From assembly GCF_021869535.1 (NCBI RefSeq), contig NW_026262701.1, positions 45,511,278-45,575,277 on the forward strand: 64,000 nt of DNA. Reading direction: 5' to 3'. Below, piece by piece: positions 56,793-64,000 of the stretch (position 1 is the stretch's first letter; every line of letters begins with the position of its first letter). Source of the stretch: Mytilus californianus. Taxonomy: Eukaryota; Mollusca; Bivalvia; Mytilida; Mytilidae. Made by a program: the position numbers and the translations under genes. Under the pieces are notes generated by a model that saw only the letters and a list, made by a program, of their open reading frames with translations, ran no database searches and was not told where the DNA came from.

Positions 56793-58300
56793 CTAAATTA
56801 AATAATAACAATTTATTGAGTTAACGATAAACCTTACATATACCTTGATAAGTGTGCATGGAGAAATTCTTTAAATTTCAAGTATCTCAAAGATTTAGAT
56901 TGTCTGAATGTCATTATTATGGAATCTCGTTCCTCAATTTATGTAGTTTGTTTGATTATTTTCACAATCAATTTATGTGTTCTTAACCTTGGAGGATTCT
57001 GCATCTTAAACCCGTGTAAAATATTTAATAATCGAACATATTGTTACCTATTCCCTTTCTCGCGCGCATCTCGAACAGAGTAACTGAAAGGTCAGTACGC
57101 TACCGAGAAACATTTCGGACAAAAGTCATCTTAGACACAATTTGTGGCTAACCACAAAGTGAGTTACTTATATATCATTTATGTGATGCATTCTAACCGT
57201 TTTTTCGTGTTATACTGGGAGTTTAACTGTTGTACAAATGCAAATTTATCTCGCATTTAACAGCCTGTGCTATCTTTTATATTTGACATTTCGTACATTA
57301 TAACATTTATTCAACACATTGTAAAATTGTATTTCAGTTTGTATTTTTTTAGCTTTTACCATTCGTCAGATTGGTATAGGGAATAGATATCAGCATCTGA
57401 TATGTAGATAAGAAGTTGTGGTATGATTGCCAATGAGACAACTCTCTACAAGAGACCAAATTGCATAGAAGTTCACCACTATAAGTCACCGAACAGCCTT
57501 CAACAATGAACAAAATCCATACCACATAGTCAGCTATATAGCTCCCGAAACGACAAATGTAACACAATTCAAACCAGAAAACTAACGGCCTTATTAATGT
57601 ACAAAACAATGAACGAAAAATAAATATGATATACAGCAACAAACGACAAACACTAAATACCAGGCTCCTGATTTTGAACAGGCACATACAGAATATTGCG
57701 GGATTGAACAACCCTCCCCCTTACCTGGAACAGTGGTTTAACACTACATCATAAGAACAAATGATATATAATATAATAAACTTGTATGACATACGATAGT
57801 CTTTTTCTGTCTAAACCCAATCTTCGGTTATACATAATGGTCCGGTTATACAGTCATTAAATCATTAATCGTTAACAATGAATCAAATAGATGCGAATAC
57901 TTCAATCGTAGCCGAATTGTGGCATTTTCAGTTTTAGAAATCATCAAAAATACCAGATATGTTGGTTTACTCGAGACGCGCGTGTGGTTTACATCAGACT
58001 CATCGGTGAATCTCGATTAAAAACAGTTAAAAAATAAATCCTGAAGATTAACCCCTCTCACTTGATTATAAATAACATTACGTATTCCTTAGGCGTTATC
58101 ATTAATTATCATTAATGTTGGATAATAGCGAAGTAAACACGTGAAGAAAAATATGTAGTTTCTTGCATTTTATATTTTACATGATTTTAAAAAACGCATG
58201 AGTTAACTAACAATGTTGTTTGACAACATTTAAATTGTTGTTATTCTATAAGTGTTTGAAAACACTTGTAAGTCAACCATGATTGATAAAAATACTATAC
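56793..58300 (-). other. Ig-gene intron
   Basis: It contains the repeat at 57405-57735 and a degraded repeat with GAGACGCGCGTGTGGTTTAC at about 57945-58050. The rest has no recognised feature. Confidence 0.6.
57405..57735 (-). repeat. Interspersed repeat, antisense copy of the 15028/55710 family
   Basis: It contains GATTGCCAATGAGACAACTC, CAAAATCCATACCACATAGT and CAGGCACATACAGAATATTG, the reverse complements of words at 15100-15260. The long open frame 57349-57711 on the - strand is a repeat artefact. Confidence 0.75.
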
Positions 58301-58390
58301 CTTTTCTGTAACAAAATATCAATATGATGAGAAGAAACACTGTCCCAATTCCAATCATGATGTAGATAATAATGTGTACTTGTTCTTTAT
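58301..58390 (-). CDS. Ig-protein exon 3: transmembrane helix
   Basis: Acceptor AACTTTTAG, donor GTATAG; phase 1 in and out. It encodes DKEQVH, then a hydrophobic run IIIYIMIGIGTVFLLIILIF (about 20 residues) and CYRK as stop-transfer. This is the single membrane span of a type I protein. Confidence 0.82.
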
Positions 58391-59247
58391 CTAAAAGTTA
58401 TTATTTATTCCTTAATTAATTATTTCATAAAACTCTATTTGTAAATGTTTCTATTTGTTTCAAAAATGAAAATAATAACTAAATGACGAAAGGCATCAGG
58501 GAAATAACGAAATTATATATTTGATAAAAACAAAATTTTAGTGAAATAAAATCACTATGGTGCATTTAGTCATTTTTTTCAACTACTAGTCATGTCTAAA
58601 ACGATTTTTTAGTTTTGATATACATCTCACCACTCCAAAAGGATTTACTGTCTTATATTGTTTACGTAGTGCTTCACAGAAGCAGGTTGGAGAGTTTTTT
58701 AAATTTGTAATATAATGCTCATTTGATTGTAAATTGGTACAATATAGTTAAATATCTAAATTTATCATTCCTTTTTAAAAGATTATGTAAACCCGCTCTC
58801 CCTAAAAAAAAACGAAAAGAAGCGAAAACCAATGTATGCCATTTAGTATTTTTTCCTCAAATGATATTATAAAAAAACAAATTGATAAGTTCCTTCAAGA
58901 CGTAAACTCATCATTACTAGAATTAATTATCTTTCACATAGACACCAGAATTAATTAATATAAATATTATCCTTTGGCATTCTATGAACAAAAACTCGAT
59001 ACATTCTACGTGTTGTTGTGGCATGAATGTGATTTATTATCATACTTGAAAGACATATTTAAACAAATATGTCAGGTAAAATAAATAATTTTGAAATATT
59101 AACCCGAATTGTTTAAGCTTCCACAGACCTGAACAATTTAGCGTGACATGTCTTTGACCAGAAACGAGAAAAGGAGAAACTTTACAATTAACTAATATAG
59201 ACAAGGTTAAATGTACATAAACGAATTAAACGATCATATTACATAAC
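58391..59247 (-). other. Ig-gene intron without recognised features
   Basis: AT-rich, nothing identified. Confidence 0.5.
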
Positions 59248-59556
59248 CTTCTATTGCCAACTGCATGCAAACTGACTGAGGCGTATTAATATCAAACAGA
59301 TGAGAAACATCACAACAAAGATTTTGTCCACTTTTATCAGACGATGGAACCAAATTCAATGTACCAGCTACTGTATAACTTCTGTCAATGATATCATATG
59401 ACTGTACAACAGTAAGATCGTTTGTGTATTGTCGATCTTGGATTCTCATAGATATGGTTGGTGCGGGATATCCATTACCAGACGAACATGTCCATTTTCC
59501 AGACGATCCAGCAATCAACGTTGCAGGTCCGTTAACTATCGGAGCCCGGGGTGCGA
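59248..59556 (-). CDS. Ig-protein exon 2: second Ig domain
   Basis: Acceptor TTTAAG, donor GTTATG; phase 1 in and out, 309 nt, one domain per exon as usual for Ig genes. It encodes APRAPIVNGPATLIAGSSGK, then W-T-C, GNGYPAPTISMRI, and later NLCCDVSHLFD. The paired cysteines and G-x-P-x-P loop fit an Ig C2/I-set fold. The usual tryptophan of strand C is replaced by the MRIQD segment, so the domain is somewhat atypical. Confidence 0.82.
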
Positions 59557-59623
59557 CTTAAATTATACAACAATGACAAATAATTTCATATACATATTTA
59601 CTTTTATCATATACCGATTTATA

Positions 59624-59690
59624 TAGACGAAACGTGCGTCTGGCGTATTAAATTATAATCCTGGTACCTTTGATACCTATTTACCTTTAT
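59624..59690. repeat. Repeat scrap (GACGAAACGTGCGTCTGGCG word)
   Basis: The motif plus ATAATCCTGGTACCTTTGAT is a short dispersed fragment; a related word lies at 51885-51935. Confidence 0.5.
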
Positions 59691-59929
59691 TAATAACAAA
59701 TTGACTTGTTTACAATTATTTACAGATTTAAGATATTGAACATAGAACTCAAAGAACAGTATATTTTTATATTTATATCTGATTAAAACATTTCATTCTA
59801 TTATGGTCGTTGTGTCCATTGTTAGACTTATTAACAACCCCAATCAAACCAACCTTGATATAAACGAGCTGGTCAAATATAATCAGGCGGGTGGGGAGCA
59901 AGAATGTAAACTGTGGTTTATTTTTATCA

Positions 59930-60245
59930 ATAGTAACTACAATACCCTTCCTTTTCACGAATGTGACCTACCGAATTAGACTATTAACCGGATTTGTAAT
60001 AACATAAGCAACACGTTGGGTGCCACATGTGGAGCAGGATCCGCTTATCCTTCCGGAGCACCTGAGATCACCCCCAGTTTTTGGTGGGGTTCGTGTTGCT
60101 TAGTCTATCGTTTTCTATGTTGTGTCATCTGTACTATTATTTGTCCGTTTGTCTTTTTATTTTTGGCCATGGCGTTGTCAGTTTGTTTTCGATTTATGAG
60201 TTTGACTGTCCCTCTGGTATCTTTCGTCCCTCTTTTATGTCGACG
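59930..60245 (+). mobile_element. Penelope-like element 3' tail
   Basis: It begins near ACAATACCCTTCCTTTTCAC, then GAATGTGACCTACCGAATTA, TGTGGAGCAGGATCCGCTTA, CACCTGAGATCACCCCCAG and GGCCATGGCGTTGTCAG. It matches 1-195 and 53690-53935. The frames in it are artefacts. Confidence 0.85.
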
Positions 60246-61126
60246 CTAGGGGCCGTCTTGACCTTGTTGTAGGGTATGAATGGTTCGTTTATTGTTGAAG
60301 ACCCTACATCAACTGTCAAGATGAAGAACAGGAATAAAAGCCCTGTTCATTGATAATTTTCTATGTTTTCTATGTATTGTGTGCGATTTTATCCCATGTA
60401 CATTTACTCCATATCCTTTCATTTTCTACTGATGTCAGATAGAAAATTTATTAAAACCAGAAAAAAATACCACTTAAAAATAAGATATTCGATATACTTC
60501 AAATGATTGTAATTGTGCATTTACATCTCAGATACAGGATATATATGCTTCATGAAAAGATATTTTCCAAAGTACGGTTATGATCAGGTCTTACATGTTC
60601 AAGACTTTCAATAAAGACTAAAAGAGTGGCTTGAATGATGAACATATACAAGATGAATGAAAGGAATTCAACATTCTATTCTTTTGTCATGATTTTTTTT
60701 ACTGATAATGAGTTTTTTAATCATTCAAGATCAGAGACTATGTTTATAACATTTGATAATATGTTTTGGATCTTAATGTACAGCATATTACAATAAATAC
60801 ATTTTCAAATTTCAATACCTTCATTGAGACTTATAACTCAATATGGAGGGTTGTTTTAAAACTATTCAGAACGACAAAGACTGTTCTTGATCTACCGCAC
60901 GAAACTACTGTTTTTGCAGAAACATTATTATAGCACCACTTATATATCATTTGTATGAAACATATGTTTTTCATGTTGATATTTCAGTTCGTAAATTATG
61001 CTACTATCGGTGCGCTTGTTTCCAAGGACCAGCTGTATCAAAACCACACATGTAGTAATACATTAATTTCGTTCAAAACTTTTACTTGGCTAACCTCCGT
61101 TAGAACGTTCGGAAACTTATACTTAC
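60246..61126 (-). other. Ig-gene intron remainder
   Basis: A GTTGAAGACCCTACATCAAC word near 60290 suggests further retroelement tail; otherwise nothing is recognised. Confidence 0.4.
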
Positions 61127-61420
61127 AATACAATTCAATGTAAGTCGTAGAAACAAGTTGGGTCGACAATTCGCCATTATCCGCTCGACATTCAAGAACT
61201 TCAAGATGGTCTTCTAAACTCGCTGTAAACGTGAGGGTTGTTGTCACACCAGCATCTCTATATGTACTTGTACCAATTGTAATTTCATTGTCATCTTTAA
61301 CCCAATACACGGAAGGCAAAGGATTTCCACCAATAGAACTGCATGCTAAAGTTACAGTATCCCCTAAGTTATACCTATTCAATGCGCTTATTCGTGGTTG
61401 TCCTGGAGGTGTGTTAGAGT
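61127..61420 (-). CDS. Ig-protein exon 1 of those seen: first Ig domain
   Basis: Acceptor AAATTGTAG, donor GTAAGT; phase 1 in and out, 294 nt. It encodes PPGQPRISALNRYNLGDTVT, LACSSIGGNPLPSVYWVKDD, TLTFTASLEDHLEVLECRAD and TTYIELY. The C...W...L...C pattern is a complete Ig domain. The Y-I-E-L-Y / F-A-P-R-A-P junction with exon 2 is the normal inter-domain sequence. Confidence 0.9.
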
Positions 61421-61548
61421 CTACAATTTTGAAATACCTTTGTACATAAGAGTGCATTAGAATGTGCATAGATATTGAATAATTATGAAGTCAGTTCTCC
61501 TTTTATTATATATTCGATTCTTTATCAAACCATGTTGTGATTCATTAG

Positions 61549-61616
61549 TAGTAGTAATTATTATTTTAATTAGTAGTAGTAGTAATAGTAGTAGTATTAG
61601 TAGTAGTAGTAGTAGT
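61549..61616. repeat. (TAG)n microsatellite
   Basis: Interrupted runs of AGT/TAG triplets with a short ATT segment. Confidence 0.9.
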
Positions 61617-62075
61617 TGGGATTATCAGATATACATACATCTACTTCAAAAAATAAGATTTGTTGTCCTTATGATACGGGATTTTTCATAGTCATTTCTT
61701 CGTAAAAATCTATCGTATATTTGTATGATAAAGTTCGCTAAACTAACAAAACTAGTAAAATCAAACGCCTGAAATCCCTCTAACTATCTTTAGATAAAAA
61801 AATCTATATAAGTCTTTATTTTATCTATATTAGGTAGATTTAGAAAATCTAAATTACTACTCTTGCTGTAAAATGTGTAATTATATTGTCAAACACCATA
61901 AATGACATATCTCATATAAAAATTCAGAATGAACATTGCTACATACTTATATCAGTTATTATTTTCCTAGGCCGTTATGACACAGGATTAATAACGCATA
62001 GGTTTATGTATAGGGTATTATGGTTATGTGACAACTAATACGCAACCTGACTTAAATTTGAAAGTATTTTAGTAC

Positions 62076-62204
62076 CTGAGGTTTCACATAATCTATCCGT
62101 TGCAATTTTGATTAACAAGACACTGCGTCTAATTGCATACCCAGAAGGATGAAAGCCAACTTTGAATGTTAAGTTAAGTTTATACTCGTATTTCGCCTTG
62201 TAAT
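62076..62204 (-). CDS. Tentative upstream exon of the Ig gene
   Basis: It is open from an AAG acceptor at 62205-62206 (weak pyrimidine tract) to donor GTACTA; phase 1 both ends, so it would join exon 61127-61420. It encodes NLTFKVGFHPSGYAIRRSVL and ends CETS. I do not recognise a domain; its only support is open frame, phase and position. Confidence 0.25.
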
Positions 62205-62579
62205 CTTGTCGAATTTTCAAATTTGACAACAGCAAACAAAAATACCATTCATACATAAGTTGTATGAAAAAAACATGTAAAGCTATAAAAACGTTAAAGT
62301 GAGTGAAGAAGCTATTAAAAAGCTGGATGTTGTAAAAAATGAATGTTTGCTAGAGTTGAGCAAGGTCTAAAACTGATAATTTAACATGAATATTAAGAAA
62401 GGTATTCTACATGTCATTAGCATGGCATGACAAAGTATAGATTTTGAATTAGATACAAGGATAGACACTAAAGAAGAATTAAATTAAAAGAATATTTGTC
62501 TTTCAATGACTGAAGAATATTTTGAGGAAAAAATTATTCAGTCATTTTTAAAACAGCAGTTAGCTAATTGAATTCTTAC

Positions 62580-62609
62580 CATTGGATGCTCTTCGAACCC
62601 TGTGTAAAT
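62580..62609 (-). CDS. Tentative 30-nt upstream exon of the Ig gene
   Basis: Acceptor GATATTTTAG, donor GTAAGA; phase 1 both ends, encoding LHRVRRASN. The splice sites look better than those of the candidate at 62076, but so short an exon can occur by chance. Confidence 0.3.
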
Positions 62610-62917
62610 CTAAAATATCAAAATTTCTATGTTAAAACTCAAATATTGATTCGCTTTTTATTATATTTGTAAATGTATTATAGTAAGATGTCCCCCTGCT
62701 ATTTTCAGTAATTATTTTTTTAGTGATATATATATATATTTCATGTAAGACAACTTTCATAGTTTTATATAAAACAAAATACACTTAGATTTAGTATTTT
62801 TTCACATTTATATATCAGATTGTAATTCTAAATACAAAACAAAACACAAAACATATGAGTTGTTTAGTTTATCATTTTATATTTGCAAGGACACAAAAAC
62901 AAAATCTAGTTTGTCAT

Positions 62918-63065
62918 GACAGGTGATGCATGCATTGTAGGGGACGCTTATCCTGTCGACGCACCCGGTCTCGCTCCTTTTTGGAGTTTATGTGATTCCC
63001 TATGTTTATGTTTTGTTACCTTGATTTGTCTCTTTCTAATCGATATACGAGATTAGAACATCAAT
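62918..63065 (+). mobile_element. Divergent retroelement tail
   Basis: GGGACGCTTATCCTGTCGAC, GCACCCGGTCTCGCTCC and TTTTTGGAGTTTATGTGATT mirror the order of words in the Penelope-like tail at 53710-53780 but are strongly diverged. It ends near ATCAATAAAATAC. Confidence 0.5.
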
Positions 63066-64000
63066 AAAATACTTTTGCATAAAAAGAAATTATATCAATT
63101 CTGTCCTGTTAATCAGTTACTCACATTAATAAATGATATTTCAACATAGGTAAACTATTGTTGCCTATGCTAAGTAGAACGGATGCAAATGCAGTTTGTG
63201 CAAATTACTGTTCCAAATCTGGCCCACTTAATTACCCTGTGACTAATTACTAACCATATATATTCCATGCTTACAAATGGAATGGTTGTAGTATCTACAT
63301 TTCCATAATTAAAATATTGAGTTATTCGATTGCTTTTCATATTCTTAAGCCTATTTTTAGTTGAAAAAAATGAAAACAACTCTTTATAAATCTCATGTAT
63401 CTTAAGCGCTTTTCTGTATTTACTGTCAACAGCGCTCAAAGTCGAATATTTGAAAACCAATGATGTATCATAACCGTAACAATTAAAGAGCTATATATTC
63501 AAAAGGACCTAAAAAGATATTCAAATTCATCTAAGGTCAACTTTGCCTGAGGGAGTTGAAACCTTTGTTTTTATATGATTTCAAAATTTATAAAAGGTCA
63601 TTTTAGAAAGGTTTGTTATAAATCATGTCAGTACCGAAGTACTGACTACTGAGCTGATGATATCCTCGGGGACTGATAATTCACCAGCAGAGGTATCGAC
63701 TCAGTGCTGTTAAAAAAAAAGAAAACAACCCTTTATAAATTTCAGAATACTTTTTTTAATTACTTCGAATTTTTTTATGATACGTGTAGACGGATCCAGT
63801 TCAGTAATAGTCAATCAATCAACACATGTGTCATCATAGTCAAAAGATCTTAAATACTTTGCTATTGTAAAGTGTTCTGGATAAAATATGTTTTGATTCA
63901 CCAATTAGATATACCCCGATACTACAAAGAAAACTTTTCGAAATATCTAGTGCACTAATTTTTTTTTATGGAGTCCTAGAGAACAAGATTGACAACCAAA
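63066..64000. other. Right-hand end of window
   Basis: A repeat word GTACCGAAGTACTGACTACT with CCTCGGGGACTGATAATTCA at 63632-63712 is a dispersed-repeat scrap (compare 35560). No exon was recognised; the frame at 63170-63460 has no domain signature. Confidence 0.4.

Larger units (their letters stand above)
54144..61420 (-). other. Immunoglobulin-superfamily membrane protein gene (partial, six exons)
   Basis: Exons at 61420-61127, 59556-59248, 58390-58301, 56792-56753, 55490-55441 and 54171-54144 join in phase. Together they give two Ig domains, a TM helix and a cytoplasmic tail. The chain needs a further exon at each end. The Ig sequence style (P-x-x-P-x-I...G-x-x-x-x-L-x-C...G-x-P-x-P) resembles nephrin/kirre-like and similar cell-surface Ig proteins. 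A role in adhesion or recognition is an inference. Confidence 0.8.

Noticed and set aside
57349-57711. 120-residue hydrophobic cysteine-rich frame on the - strand
   Set aside because: It coincides exactly with an antisense interspersed repeat that is non-coding in its other copies.
1-64000. tRNA, rRNA or snRNA genes
   Set aside because: None recognised on either strand by box or cloverleaf-like words; a tRNAscan/Infernal run would be needed to exclude them.

Overview
The window looks like nuclear DNA of a bivalve mollusc, most likely a marine mussel (Mytilidae). It is AT-rich, its genes are split into short exons with GT/AG introns, and it is crowded with Penelope-like retroelements, foldback and TIR elements, and mussel-type interspersed repeats. 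The species call is an inference from these repeat types and from exon style; no database was consulted. No operon, tRNA, rRNA or CRISPR array was found.

Two genes can be assembled by hand from splice sites and reading phase. (1) On the + strand, 5376-44659, there is an adhesion-type G-protein-coupled receptor. Eighteen exons join in phase with no stop to give 578 residues: GAIN domain, GPS autoproteolysis motif, seven-helix domain and a short cytoplasmic tail ending in a stop. Its 5' end lies upstream of the recognised exons, probably outside the window. (2) On the - strand, about 61420-54144, there are six in-phase exons of an immunoglobulin-superfamily membrane protein: two Ig domains, one transmembrane helix and a tyrosine-containing cytoplasmic tail made of tiny exons. 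Both of its ends are unresolved. The two genes converge, separated by about 9.5 kb of repeats.

Layout. 1-5375: repeats, including a retroelement with an open reverse-transcriptase C-terminal half (2981-3737). 5376-14840: GAIN/GPS exons, with foldback elements and a 0.86-kb TIR element in the introns. 14841-29417: one 14.6-kb intron between the GPS exon and the first transmembrane exon. It holds a deleted retroelement, a block of short hairpins and an eight-unit tandem array with a period of 1.26-1.39 kb (17049-27416). Each array unit carries clustered AGGTCA nuclear-receptor half-sites and several CCGGAAGT (ETS-type) sites. 29418-44659: the 7TM exons; their introns hold an antisense Penelope-like element with permuted order (GIY-YIG endonuclease before reverse transcriptase, Naiad type), another antisense copy and two TIR elements (TTAA and TA targets). 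44660-54143: intergenic repeats, including a pearl/Helitron-like element with about six ~165-bp core repeats and a head-to-head pair of retroelement tails. 54144-64000: the Ig gene and its repeat-rich introns.

The most notable items are the regulatory-motif-rich array inside the receptor intron, the receptor's paired loss of two GPS cysteines, a duplicated tail exon that would give an alternative C-terminus, and the permuted-domain retroelement. All exon calls come from reading the sequence by eye; no alignment, splice predictor or RNA evidence was available.
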